Below are positions 7,405-17,012 of a DNA stretch of 64,000 nucleotides, piece by piece. The stretch lies in contig NZ_JAKZAJ010000001.1 of the NCBI RefSeq assembly GCF_023156285.1, positions 682,001-746,000 on the forward strand, given 5' to 3'. The notes under the pieces are model-generated. The model had not been told where the DNA came from. It searched no databases and saw nothing but the letters and a program-made list of their open reading frames with translations. The translations under genes and the position numbers were made by a program. The first letter of the stretch is position 1; each line of letters begins with the position of its first letter. Origin of the DNA: Marinobacter koreensis (GTDB lineage Bacteria; Pseudomonadota; Gammaproteobacteria; Pseudomonadales; Oleiphilaceae).

Positions 7405-8742
7405 TCAGTTGGTAGCGGTATCCGAACCCTGGTCGGGACCTGTCGCGACCAATGACGCCGGATCCGTAGCGGCACGCATGAGCGCCAGTTGTTGGTGAAC
7501 CTGGGACTTGAAGGACGCGAGGTCTTTCCTCGGTACACTGGCCGCCGTGGGAATGTCCGCGGTCAGCGGGTTGACGGGACGTCCTTTAACGTGGAATTCA
7601 AAATGCAGGTGAGGGCCAGTGGTGCGCCCGGTGTTGCCGGATAGTGCGATTTTCTCGCCCCGTTTCACCCGCTCGCCCCGCTTCACCATGATCTTGCTCA
7701 GATGCAGATAGCGTGTCTCGAAAGACCCGTTGTGGTCGATGTCGATGTACTTGCCGGCATAGGGATGGTTGCCAATACGGGTGACAACGCCATCGCCGGT
7801 ACTCCGGACCGGTGTGCCGCTCGGAGTGGCCAGATCAACGCCATTATGCGGCGCGCGGCGGCCCGTAACGGGATGCAGTCGCTTCGGGTTGAAGGGTGAC
7901 GATACCCGGAAATGGCGGGCTGTCGGCCAACGCAGGAACGCCGGCAGGATGCTTTCGCCGTTTTCGTCGTAATAATTGCCATCGTTGTACAGGAAAGCAT
8001 TGTAGACGTGCTTGCCCCGGGAGAGTGATACCGCCTCGATGCGCATCTGTCCGGTCGCCTGATCCTCTTCCGTGATCTCGTGACCCAGCATAACGGCAAA
8101 GGTGTCTCCCGCTCGCAGGTCCCGCCGGAAATTGAGTTTGTTCTTTAGGAGGTGGCTCAGGCTGGCCACCTGCGCATCGCTCAGCCCGGCTTTCAGGCCG
8201 GAGGCGTAGAAACTGCCTCGTATCTCCCCGGTGAGAATCTGGGATTCCCAGTGGGTTTTGCTCTCCACCTGCTGGTGGATGAACGAGTCGTCGTCCTGTC
8301 GTACAAAGCTGACCTTGCGGGCCGGGTCCAGTTGCAGGTCCAGCGCCGTCAGCTGGTGTTCATCATTGTACCGGAAGGTAAGCACCTTACCGGGCATCAG
8401 GGTTTCGAGCGACAGATACTCTGAATCGGCCTCCAGAATGTGTTGGAGCAGGGCGGCGGGAATGCCCTTATCCTCAAAGATTTCGCTCAGGGTATCGCCC
8501 TTCTGGATTTCGTAATCGACCGCAAGCGGGCCTTTGGCGTCACCGTCGCTGTTGTCAGAGGACTGCGTTGTCCCGGTGGGAGAGTCATCGGAGACCAGGC
8601 TCTGGGGATCCAGCTTGAAGGTCGCCGGTGCCGGCACGGCGGTGGATTTGCCAGACACCCACATGCCCGCAAGCAGGACAAAGGCCATACTCACGGCAAG
8701 GGAAATTTTATGGGTGGGTGTTAAGCGACGTCGGGATTGCAT
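7405..8742 (-). CDS. M23-family murein endopeptidase (MepM-like)
   Basis: The 445-residue protein is a predicted periplasmic, membrane-anchored D,D-endopeptidase that opens peptidoglycan cross-links. It has an N-terminal hydrophobic anchor (about 12-30), a LysM-type segment (YEIQKGDTLSEIF, about 93-140), a central domain, and a C-terminal LytM domain with HNGVDLATP (HxxxD) and HLHFEFH (HxH), so the zinc ligands are intact. The ATG at 8742 is chosen over an in-frame GTG at 8763. An amidase gene lies 85 bp upstream on the same strand. Confidence 0.9.
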   Translation of the reverse strand: MQSRRRLTPTHKISLAVSMAFVLLAGMWVSGKSTAVPAPATFKLDPQSLVSDDSPTGTTQSSDNSDGDAKGPLAVDYEIQKGDTLSEIFEDKGIPAALLQHILEADSEYLSLETLMPGKVLTFRYNDEHQLTALDLQLDPARKVSFVRQDDDSFIHQQVESKTHWESQILTGEIRGSFYASGLKAGLSDAQVASLSHLLKNKLNFRRDLRAGDTFAVMLGHEITEEDQATGQMRIEAVSLSRGKHVYNAFLYNDGNYYDENGESILPAFLRWPTARHFRVSSPFNPKRLHPVTGRRAPHNGVDLATPSGTPVRSTGDGVVTRIGNHPYAGKYIDIDHNGSFETRYLHLSKIMVKRGERVKRGEKIALSGNTGRTTGPHLHFEFHVKGRPVNPLTADIPTAASVPRKDLASFKSQVHQQLALMRAATDPASLVATGPDQGSDTATN

Positions 8743-8827
8743 GGGCTCGAATTTCCTGCACAAAGCGGTTCACATTCGAGCCCAAGGATAATGCTTTTTT
8801 GCGGACAGGTCATCCGGGGCCATCGGA

Positions 8828-10297
8828 TTATGACGGTTCGGTAAAGCCGGCCAGACCCTTTTCTTCAAGCAGTTGAGCAAACCGGATCGTGGTCAGGTCG
8901 GCTCCCGGTGCGCCAATGGACTGGACATTGAACGGGAGTCCTTCGGCGGTCCGGCCAATGGGGATCGAGGTAGCCGGAAGCCCCAGCAGTGTTGCCAGTG
9001 CTATCCAGCAGAACTGGTCCATGTACGCCCGCGGCTGGCCGTTGACCTGAATGCGCCGCTTGAACACCGGTTGGCTGTGATCATGGCGGATCGCCACGGT
9101 CGGCGTGATTGGGGTGAGCAGGACATCGTACTCGTCGAACAGCCCGTCGATTTCCGCCCGCATCTTCTCCCGCATCTCGTTCCACAGTGCCCATTCGTGC
9201 ACTTTCTGATTGACGCCGCGTCCGTATTCCCCGATGTGGGAGGTCACCGGCCCGAAGAGGTGAAGCCAGGGCTCCAGTCGGGCGATCCATTTCATCTGGC
9301 GTCTCTGCCCGGGTTTCAGGGAGGTGCTCAACAGTGTACCCAGCAGGTTGAAATAGGCGGGCAGGACGTGCTCCATGTCGAGCAGTGGGTGTCTGGCCTC
9401 CGACACCAGTGCGCCTTGCGTTTCCAGATGTTTGCCCAGTTCCCGGTAGGCTTCGGTCAGCTCTCGATCCACGGGGCAGTGGCGGTCCTCCAGCCACAGG
9501 CCCACCCGTGTCTGCTCCAGGGAATGGATTCTTGTGGGTTCCATGGCCAGGTCCCAGCTGCGGTCATCCGCCGGGCGGGGGCCGGCAATGACATTCAGCA
9601 GCAACTCAAGGTCTGCGGCGGTCCGCGCCATGGGGCCCGCCTCGACCAGATCCGGGCGAGACTGGGTGCCGGGCGGCCCCGGGATGTGACCACGGAAGGA
9701 GATCAGGGCCCGTGTCGGTTTGTGCCCGAACACGCCGCAGAAATGCGCGGGAGTCCGTATGGAACCGGCCAGATCGCTGCCCACCTCCAATGGTGTGAAA
9801 CCGGCGGCCAGTGCCGCTGCGGCGCCGCCAGACGAGCCGCCGGGTGTCCGTTGTGGATCGTAGGGGTTGCGGGTGGTGCCGAACAGTTTGTTGTAGCTCT
9901 GCAGGTCCGTGGCATAAAGCGGAACATTGGTTTTGCCCAGGATAATGGCGCCGGCATCCTCCAGTCGCTGAACCACGTCGGCGTGTCGATCCGGTCGGTG
10001 CTGTTCCAGCACGGGAGCACCGGCAGTGCAGGTCATGCCGGCCACCTCCCAGGTATCTTTCAGTGTCAGTGGCAGGCCGTGCAGGGGGCCCCGGATCTGG
10101 TTGGCCCGGCGTTCCTGGTCAGCCTTGCGGGCCTGTTCCAGTACAGCCTGTTCGTCGAGTGCCACCACCGCATTGATGGCCGGATTGAGTTCCCGGATAC
10201 GGGCCAGCAAGGATGTGGCCAGGGCTTCACTGGTCAGCTCCCCCTGTTCCATTTGTCGGAGAAGCTGGTGCGCAGGCTGGTAGTGCAATGCGTTCAT
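8828..10297 (-). CDS. Amidase-signature family hydrolase
   Basis: This 489-residue enzyme carries the Ser-cisSer-Lys triad of the amidase signature family: the Lys in LTLKDTW, and the Ser-rich GGSSGGAAAALAAG followed by GSDLAGSIRTPAHFCG. The family hydrolyses carboxamides, ranging from indoleacetamide to fatty-acid amides. The sequence does not fix the substrate. It is not GatA, because gatB and gatC are absent and the C-terminal region is of the general amidase type. AGGATC precedes the ATG. Confidence 0.88.
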   Translation of the reverse strand: MNALHYQPAHQLLRQMEQGELTSEALATSLLARIRELNPAINAVVALDEQAVLEQARKADQERRANQIRGPLHGLPLTLKDTWEVAGMTCTAGAPVLEQHRPDRHADVVQRLEDAGAIILGKTNVPLYATDLQSYNKLFGTTRNPYDPQRTPGGSSGGAAAALAAGFTPLEVGSDLAGSIRTPAHFCGVFGHKPTRALISFRGHIPGPPGTQSRPDLVEAGPMARTAADLELLLNVIAGPRPADDRSWDLAMEPTRIHSLEQTRVGLWLEDRHCPVDRELTEAYRELGKHLETQGALVSEARHPLLDMEHVLPAYFNLLGTLLSTSLKPGQRRQMKWIARLEPWLHLFGPVTSHIGEYGRGVNQKVHEWALWNEMREKMRAEIDGLFDEYDVLLTPITPTVAIRHDHSQPVFKRRIQVNGQPRAYMDQFCWIALATLLGLPATSIPIGRTAEGLPFNVQSIGAPGADLTTIRFAQLLEEKGLAGFTEPS

Positions 10298-10333
10298 CGG
10301 AGATCCTTGTTGTTGTGATTCGGGCGTCCGTTG

Positions 10334-11341
10334 TCAGGGCAATTGTGCCCGCCAATGCTTGACGCGGACCTGTCCCTTGATGGCATCGATAATTTCGATA
10401 ATCAGCTCGATCAAAGCCTGGTTCTGGGAGTCATCGGCCGCCACACCTTCCGGCGTTGGCAGGAAGACATTGACGATATCTTCAATAAAGGCATGGTTCG
10501 AGGCGGAGGCCAGATCTTCGAGAATCTGGTGAATGACGTTGGCCACGATATCGCCGACCGCTCCCTCCAGCGTTTCCTGGATGGTTGAACCCACAACCGG
10601 AAGATATTTCAATCTGGACAGTTCCAGGTTCTGTTTCAGGGCATGGTCGACGCGGTTTTCAAGGTAGTGCCGTAGCGCACCCCGGTTGGGGACATAGCCT
10701 TCCTGGGCCGCCTCGGCAACGCGGCGGGATATCCAGTCCGAGAGCATGCCCCGCCTCGGATAGAGAATATCCTGCTGGATGTGGTCGAACAGGGGTGAGC
10801 CACGACGCACCTCCTCCTGCACCCCGGTCAGGACCTTCAGGACGATCCGGTCCGACAGCTCCTCCATGAAGGCTTCGTAGTAGAAGTTGAAGAACTGGTA
10901 GATGCGGGTGCTGGTAATATCGATGATCCGGTACTGGTGGAGCCGGTAGACAATTGAAATGACCCGCAGGATACGCAGAAAGCGCAGGCTGCCAACGGGG
11001 ATGCAGCCCACCAGGTCGTACCAGTGGATGAACGGGTAGAAGTACCAGCGGTCATAGATGCTGGCCTTGATGGCGTATCCCCAGCGAATGAAGAACTCGG
11101 TGAGGAAGATGCCGACAAAAATCAGATCGTAAAAAATGAAGCGTTCATGAATCGGATGGTAGGCCGACTGCAGCGCAGGCAGGTGCTGCTGCAACAGGTG
11201 CTGCACAGCCACGAAACCATAGATCGAGTCCCAGATGATAAAGGCGAGGTTCAGAATCAGCAGGCCGAGCATCAGAAAATCGATGATGAACCAGACGAGC
11301 TGATGACTGGATTTCAGGTTTTCCCGGTTAATCTGCAACAT
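10334..11341 (-). CDS. Membrane protein resembling an ion-channel voltage-sensor domain
   Basis: The 335-residue protein has about four N-terminal transmembrane segments, the last being SLRFLRILRVISIVYR, with Arg at every third position as in S4 voltage sensors. Acidic residues lie in the preceding helices (DLIFVGIFLTEFF). No pore helix or selectivity filter follows; instead there is a soluble, largely helical C-terminal region of about 200 residues. It may be a sensor-only or proton-channel-like protein or an annotated 'ion transporter' of unknown function. The start is unclear: ATG 11341, or TTG 11356 with AGGA close by. Confidence 0.65.
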   Translation of the reverse strand: MLQINRENLKSSHQLVWFIIDFLMLGLLILNLAFIIWDSIYGFVAVQHLLQQHLPALQSAYHPIHERFIFYDLIFVGIFLTEFFIRWGYAIKASIYDRWYFYPFIHWYDLVGCIPVGSLRFLRILRVISIVYRLHQYRIIDITSTRIYQFFNFYYEAFMEELSDRIVLKVLTGVQEEVRRGSPLFDHIQQDILYPRRGMLSDWISRRVAEAAQEGYVPNRGALRHYLENRVDHALKQNLELSRLKYLPVVGSTIQETLEGAVGDIVANVIHQILEDLASASNHAFIEDIVNVFLPTPEGVAADDSQNQALIELIIEIIDAIKGQVRVKHWRAQLP

Positions 11342-11520
11342 GAAACGGCCAACCAATCCTGCATGGGGTCTCTAAGTGTCTGACAGGTTAGCGTATTTGC
11401 CTACGCAGCACGACCTGTTTGCTCGCCATGGATTAACTTGACCCTCTGGCGCTAAAATTCCAGTCTTGATCCGTTCCCATCCGGTCCCGTGAGCGGAAAA
11501 CGACCAAGCGGAGTCCATTT

Positions 11521-13266
11521 ATCAAGCCGACCCTGACACGCGCCTTATTTCGACCGCTCCTGCTGCTTTGGTTGATGGCTCCGGCCATGGGCCTGGCCCA
11601 GCAGGTAGAGGTGCAGGTCGAAGGCGACCACCCCGAGCTGGTATCCAACGTCGAGGCCTTCATCGGCGAGGTGGACGGACGCAGTGAGGATAACCTGAGA
11701 CGGTATGCACCGACTGCGGTCGGTCAGGCCAAAGAGGCGCTGAGAGCACTCGGGTATTATCGACCGACGATTACCTGGGACATCGTTGCCAGTGATTCGG
11801 AGGCACTGGCTCGCCTCGCTCTGAAAATCTCGCCGGGTGAGCCGGTCAAGATTACTTCCCGCAACGTGACCATCGAGGGGCCTGCCGGAGACGACCCGGA
11901 CTTTACCGACGCCATTCCGCAGTCACCGTCGGTTGGTGAGGTTCTCGATCACGGAGCCTACTCCAATCTCAAAGATACGATCCGCAGTCGCGCCCGGAAA
12001 CTGGGCTATTTCGATGGCCAGTTTCTGTCCCATACGCTGAAGGTGAATCCCGAAGAAAAAAGTGCGCAAATTCGCCTGGTGTTCCAGTCCGGTCAACGCT
12101 ACCGTTTGGGAGAGGTCACCTTCGCCGACGATCACTATTTTGAAACGTCGCTGCTGGAGGACTTTGTGACCTTCGAACCGGGTACACCCTACGACGCGGA
12201 TATCATTGCCCGGTTAAGCCGAAACCTGTCCAGCAGTGGCTATTTTTCGGGCGTGGATATCGACGCATCGCCAAACCAGGCAGTTGATCGGGAGATTCCC
12301 GTCCGGGTAACGCTCACGCGCCGCGATCCGCGCTCCGTGGCGGCGGGTGTCGGCTTCTCCACCGATGTCGGCCCCCGCTTCCGAGGCACCTGGCGGGAGC
12401 ACTGGATCAACCCGATGGGGCACAAACGCGGGGCTGAGACGGAACTTTCCAAACCGCGCCAGAATCTGACCACGTGGTACGAGCTGCCGCTGGACCCTCC
12501 GATGACGGACTCCATTCGTCTGACCGCTGGTTACCAGGGTGAGGACATTGAAAACATCGCGTCGGACCGTCTTACCCTGGGGCAGCAATGGCAGCATCAA
12601 CTGGACAGTGGCTGGCTGCAGGTGCTGTCGTTACGCTGGGAAGGGGAACGCTACGATATCGATGGTGCCGATACCGGCAAAAGCAGCCTGTTGCTACCGG
12701 GTGCCAGTTACACGAAGCTGCATCAGGACTCGGCGCTGGACCCGTCGCAGGGGTATCGCCTGCAGTTCGATGTATCCGGGTCCCACCGGGCCGTGCTATC
12801 CGACGTGGATATCCTTCACGTATACACGCAGATGAAGGGGCTTTACACACTGGCGGGCAGGCATCGCTTTCTGGCCCGTTTCCAGTTTGGTGGTGTCGCC
12901 ACCAACCGGTTCGAGGACGTGCCGCCGTCCCTGCGCTTCTTCGCCGGTGGCGACCAGAGTGTCCGGGGTTATGGTTACCAGACGCTGTCTCCCGAGAATG
13001 ACGACGGAGTTCCGGTCGGCGGGCGTTACCTGCTGGTGGGCAGTGGCGAGTACCAGTACGAGTTTGCCGATCGTTGGCGGGCAGCGGTGTTTGTTGATCA
13101 TGGTAATGCAATTAACGACTTACTCGATCCGCTCGCAACCGGGGTTGGGGTCGGTATACGCTGGATCAGTCCCGTAGGGCCCCTTCGGCTGGACTTTGCC
13201 AAGGGTCTGAATTCCGAGCTCGGGGGCGATTGGCGTATTCACTTCTCGATGGGGCCGGAGCTGTGA
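11521..13266 (+). CDS. tamA: TamA, outer-membrane translocation/assembly module (possible ATC start)
   Basis: TamA is an Omp85-family outer-membrane barrel that works with TamB in envelope transport. After the signal peptide there are about three POTRA domains (residues about 30-270) and a C-terminal 16-strand barrel with the conserved FFAGGDQSVRGYGY motif and a final FSMGPEL. The only in-frame ATG/TTG starts (11572/11575) leave a truncated signal peptide. Reading from ATC 11521 gives a full one (KPTLTRALFRPLLLLWLMA ending GLA), and GGAG lies 7 nt before it. I therefore place the start at ATC 11521. A sequencing change of ATG to ATC is the alternative. The stop overlaps the tamB start. Confidence 0.9.
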   Translation: MKPTLTRALFRPLLLLWLMAPAMGLAQQVEVQVEGDHPELVSNVEAFIGEVDGRSEDNLRRYAPTAVGQAKEALRALGYYRPTITWDIVASDSEALARLALKISPGEPVKITSRNVTIEGPAGDDPDFTDAIPQSPSVGEVLDHGAYSNLKDTIRSRARKLGYFDGQFLSHTLKVNPEEKSAQIRLVFQSGQRYRLGEVTFADDHYFETSLLEDFVTFEPGTPYDADIIARLSRNLSSSGYFSGVDIDASPNQAVDREIPVRVTLTRRDPRSVAAGVGFSTDVGPRFRGTWREHWINPMGHKRGAETELSKPRQNLTTWYELPLDPPMTDSIRLTAGYQGEDIENIASDRLTLGQQWQHQLDSGWLQVLSLRWEGERYDIDGADTGKSSLLLPGASYTKLHQDSALDPSQGYRLQFDVSGSHRAVLSDVDILHVYTQMKGLYTLAGRHRFLARFQFGGVATNRFEDVPPSLRFFAGGDQSVRGYGYQTLSPENDDGVPVGGRYLLVGSGEYQYEFADRWRAAVFVDHGNAINDLLDPLATGVGVGIRWISPVGPLRLDFAKGLNSELGGDWRIHFSMGPEL

Positions 13267-16200
13267 CAGACGAAAAACGGCCAGAGCCGGCGTCCGAAAC
13301 AACCGAGCGCAGACATCCCTTGCGCTGGATTGTTCTGGTGCCCGGGCTGCTTGCCCTGATTCTGGTGTTGCTGGTGGCCGGTATTCTGTTGGCCCTGCGC
13401 TCGGAGACCGGAACGACCTGGGTGATTCAGCAGGTGCCGGGACTGTCCGTTCAGTCCGGTCGCGGGAGCTTGCTGGGAAACTGGCAGGCGCGGCATCTCC
13501 ACTGGCAGGGTTACGGCATTACCCTGGATCTTGTGGCGCCCAGGATCGACTGGTCGCCCTCCTGCCTGCTGCAGAAGCAAGTTTGCCTCGACACCCTTCA
13601 TGCCGACAGGATCACCGTGACGACCGCTCCCTCGGACAGCGATCAGGGGGCTTCAGCAGGTCTGCAGCTGCCAACACTCGATATACCCGTCTCGATCCGC
13701 CTGGCCGATGTCCAGTTGGGGCCGTTCGAGTTGAATCAATCCCGGATCTGGGACCGTTTCGAACTGGAGGGCGCGGGCTCGGGTGCGGACTGGTCACTCG
13801 GGCGTGTTTCGTACAGGTTGGCAGATTATGCCGTGACCGCCAGTGGTCAAATCACCACGCGTGGGGACTGGCCGGTAGACCTGGACGTCCAGGCCTCCCT
13901 CCCGCCGCCGGAGGGCGACCGTTGGCTGGTTAACCTGCAGTTGGCCGGAAGTGTGCGGTCGCTGAGGGTGAATGGAACCAGCAAGGGCTATCTAAGTGCA
14001 TCGCTGGCCGGTCAGGTCTCTCCCCTGGACCCGGCTTTGCCGGCACAGCTGACCGTGCGGTCGGACCAATTCAGAGGGTTATCGAGCCTGCCCTCCACGC
14101 TGGCCTTTTCCGATATACGGATTGAAGCGAAAGGGTCCCTGCAAAACGGATTTCAGACTCACGGACAGGCCACGCTGCCTGGCACGGCCGGGCCGGTGGA
14201 TCTGGCTTTATCCGGTCTGTTGACGACTGCCGGCGCCCGGGATACCACACTGAAACTCTCCGGCCGAGGGCCCTCCGCCGGAACCGTTCGGCTTCAGGGC
14301 AGTGTGCACTGGCTGGAGGGAATCCGTGCGCAGGCAGACCTGACGATGGAGCACTTCCCCTGGTATACGCTGATCCCCGAGATGGCCGAGCCGGCCATTG
14401 AACTGAAGACCCTGACCGGCCAGCTGTCGCTTGAGGGTCGGGAATACCAGGCAACCTTGCACGCCAGCACGGACGGTCCCCAGGGGGCCGCTGACATCGA
14501 CACCTCTTTGAACGGAGACTTTCAGTCCGTAACGGTGTCGGAGCTCAAGCTCTCCAGCGAAGCCGGTTCACTGACCGGCCAGGGCAAAGTGGGCTTCGAC
14601 GGGCCGCTGACCTGGAACGCGGCGTTGGATCTCAGTGGATTCAATCCTGGTACCTGGTTCCCCATGCTCGAAGCCAGTCTGAATGGCCAGGTTCGCAGTG
14701 AAGGTTCATGGCATTCGGGCGCTATCCCCGAAATGACGGCCAACTGGAATCTGCAGGGGACCTGGCGTACCCACGATACCCGGGCTACCGGAAATGTTGA
14801 TACCCGCAGTGGGCGGTGGTTGCTGTCTGATTTCGAACTTCTCGTTGGGAACAATCGGGTGTCTGGCAGCGGCGCATGGGGCGACCAGATCGAGGGTGAT
14901 CTCTCTCTGGACGCCCCATCACCAGAGCAGTTACTGGCTGGCCTGGAGGGTCAGCTCCAGGGGCAGATACACCTGGGTGGAACCCGGGCAGATCCGACGG
15001 GCAACCTCTCCCTCAAAGGCCAGGAACTGGCCTGGCAGGGGAAAGTCGCCCTGGATGACCTTGATGCAACGGCATCGTTGGCCGAAGGCCAGCGACTGAC
15101 CGCAGAGCTGAAGGGAAAAGGCCTGGCCGCCGGCGGACAACGGATCGATACGGTGACTCTGAACGCCACGGGTACGGAGGGGGCTCACACGCTAAAGGTG
15201 GACCTTCAGCAGGACGACGCCACTGTTGCTCTTTCCTTCTCTGGCGGATTTGAATCCGGATGGTCCCAGTGGCAGGGGCGGCTCGCCAGTGGCCGTATTG
15301 ATATCGCCAGCCAGAACCAGCAATGGCTATTGCAGTCTCCCGCGTCGCTGTCATGGCAGGGTGGCAAACAGGTCCGGTTCGGTGCCCATTGCTGGGCCTG
15401 GCAACAGAGTTCGGTGTGCGCGGAGGAGCAGCAGCTCTGGCCGCAACCGGATATCGCTTACCGGATCGAGCGTTTTCCGGCGAGTGCGCTGTCTCCGCTT
15501 CTGCCAGAGACGCTGCGCTGGGAGTCGGAATTGAATGGACAGGTCGCACTGACCCTGTCGGACGCCGGACCCAGGGGGCATATCCGTGTCGACGCGGGCA
15601 GTGGCAAGTTTGAGGTGCTGGTGGATGGCGACTGGCAGAGTCTTGGCTATCAGACCTTCGTCACCGAGCTGAATCTCGAACCGGACGTGGCCAGGCTGGC
15701 GGTCAATCTCTCCGGAAAAGGCCTTGGAGACCTAAACCTGGACCTGTCCGTCGACCCGTCCAGTCCGGACCGCGAGATCGATGGCAAGTTCAGTCTTGCA
15801 GGTCTGGACGTGGCAGTGGCGGGCGTGTTCACTCGTTTCAAGGAGGTTGCCGGCGAGATCAATGGGCAGGGCCGATTGTCAGGGGCTCTGATGAATCCCG
15901 AAGTGACTGGTCAGTTGGCATTAACCGATGGCCGGGTGATGGATCCCTCGCTGCCCGTCCCGATGGAAAGCATCGTCATGCAGGTGGATCTCAAAGGTCA
16001 TTCGGCGGATATCAGTGGGCGGATCCGGAGCAACGCCCGGAGTGACACGATTCTTGACGGTTCGCTGGATTGGACCGACGGCTGGAAAGGTCGGGTTGCG
16101 GTGAAGGGCTCAAGGGTTCCGTTGAATATTGAGCCCTACGCTCACCTGGAGGTTGGGCCGGATCTGGCCATCGAGTTCAGTCAGGGAAGGCTGAGTGTGT

Positions 16201-17006
16201 CCGGCGACATCTCGGTGCCCCGGGGCAGTATCGAGATCCAGTCCCTGCCTGACCAGGCCGTTCAGGTATCGGATGACGAGGTGGTGGTCGGTGTCGAAAC
16301 GGAAAAGCCCGCGATTCGGAGCATGAACATGAATGTGACCGTACGGGTTGGTGCGGATGAGGTCAGCTTCAGCGCCTTCGGTATCACCGGCAATCTCGAG
16401 GGAACGCTGCGGATCGGGAACGATATGGATACGCGGGGCACTCTTCAGTTGGTGAAGGGGCATTACGAGGCCTACGGCCAGGAACTTGAGCTCCGACAGG
16501 CGCGGTTGCTTTTCGTCGGTAACCTGACGCAACCCTACCTGGATGTCGAGGCGATTCGGGAGGTTGGGTCGGTGACTGCCGGATTGCGTCTGAGCGGTCC
16601 GGTTCGTTCACCATCGACCGAGGTGTTTTCAACGCCCGACATGCCTCAGACCGACGCCCTGTCTTACCTGATTCTCGGACGTGCGCCCCAGAGCCAGGGT
16701 GACCGGGGACAGATGAACCGGGCGGCACTCTCCCTGGGCCTCACCCAGGCGAGCAAGCTGACCGGCAAAGTCGGGGAGGAGCTGGGTATCCGCAACCTGG
16801 CACTGGAGGCGGAGGGCACAGGGGAGCAGACGTCCGTTGTCGCCAGTGGTTACCTGACCGATGATCTCAGTGTGCGATACGGGGTCGGAATCTTTCAGCC
16901 GATCACCACCTTTGCCCTGCGATACGACCTGGGCAAGTACTTCTACCTTGAAGCGGCCAGTGGACTGGCCGCCTCGCTCGATATCTTCTATACCCGGGAT
17001 TTCTGA
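13263..17006 (+). CDS. tamB: TamB, translocation/assembly module inner-membrane component
   Basis: TamB is a very long periplasm-spanning protein with one N-terminal transmembrane anchor (LVPGLLALILVLLVAGILL, about residues 27-47) and a repetitive beta-strand groove ending in the DUF490 domain, where TVRVGADEVSFSAFGITGNL, LRIGNDMDTRG and YLILGRAP are characteristic. The family moves lipids or assists barrel assembly between membranes. The 1247-residue length is normal. The GTG at 13263 overlaps the tamA stop (GTGA), so the two are translationally coupled. Confidence 0.93.
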   Translation: MTDEKRPEPASETTERRHPLRWIVLVPGLLALILVLLVAGILLALRSETGTTWVIQQVPGLSVQSGRGSLLGNWQARHLHWQGYGITLDLVAPRIDWSPSCLLQKQVCLDTLHADRITVTTAPSDSDQGASAGLQLPTLDIPVSIRLADVQLGPFELNQSRIWDRFELEGAGSGADWSLGRVSYRLADYAVTASGQITTRGDWPVDLDVQASLPPPEGDRWLVNLQLAGSVRSLRVNGTSKGYLSASLAGQVSPLDPALPAQLTVRSDQFRGLSSLPSTLAFSDIRIEAKGSLQNGFQTHGQATLPGTAGPVDLALSGLLTTAGARDTTLKLSGRGPSAGTVRLQGSVHWLEGIRAQADLTMEHFPWYTLIPEMAEPAIELKTLTGQLSLEGREYQATLHASTDGPQGAADIDTSLNGDFQSVTVSELKLSSEAGSLTGQGKVGFDGPLTWNAALDLSGFNPGTWFPMLEASLNGQVRSEGSWHSGAIPEMTANWNLQGTWRTHDTRATGNVDTRSGRWLLSDFELLVGNNRVSGSGAWGDQIEGDLSLDAPSPEQLLAGLEGQLQGQIHLGGTRADPTGNLSLKGQELAWQGKVALDDLDATASLAEGQRLTAELKGKGLAAGGQRIDTVTLNATGTEGAHTLKVDLQQDDATVALSFSGGFESGWSQWQGRLASGRIDIASQNQQWLLQSPASLSWQGGKQVRFGAHCWAWQQSSVCAEEQQLWPQPDIAYRIERFPASALSPLLPETLRWESELNGQVALTLSDAGPRGHIRVDAGSGKFEVLVDGDWQSLGYQTFVTELNLEPDVARLAVNLSGKGLGDLNLDLSVDPSSPDREIDGKFSLAGLDVAVAGVFTRFKEVAGEINGQGRLSGALMNPEVTGQLALTDGRVMDPSLPVPMESIVMQVDLKGHSADISGRIRSNARSDTILDGSLDWTDGWKGRVAVKGSRVPLNIEPYAHLEVGPDLAIEFSQGRLSVSGDISVPRGSIEIQSLPDQAVQVSDDEVVVGVETEKPAIRSMNMNVTVRVGADEVSFSAFGITGNLEGTLRIGNDMDTRGTLQLVKGHYEAYGQELELRQARLLFVGNLTQPYLDVEAIREVGSVTAGLRLSGPVRSPSTEVFSTPDMPQTDALSYLILGRAPQSQGDRGQMNRAALSLGLTQASKLTGKVGEELGIRNLALEAEGTGEQTSVVASGYLTDDLSVRYGVGIFQPITTFALRYDLGKYFYLEAASGLAASLDIFYTRDF

Positions 17007-17012
17007 TTTGGC

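Noticed and set aside
8873..10318. 481-codon plus-strand frame antisense to the amidase
   Set aside because: It arises from high-GC codon bias; the minus strand has the full amidase signature.
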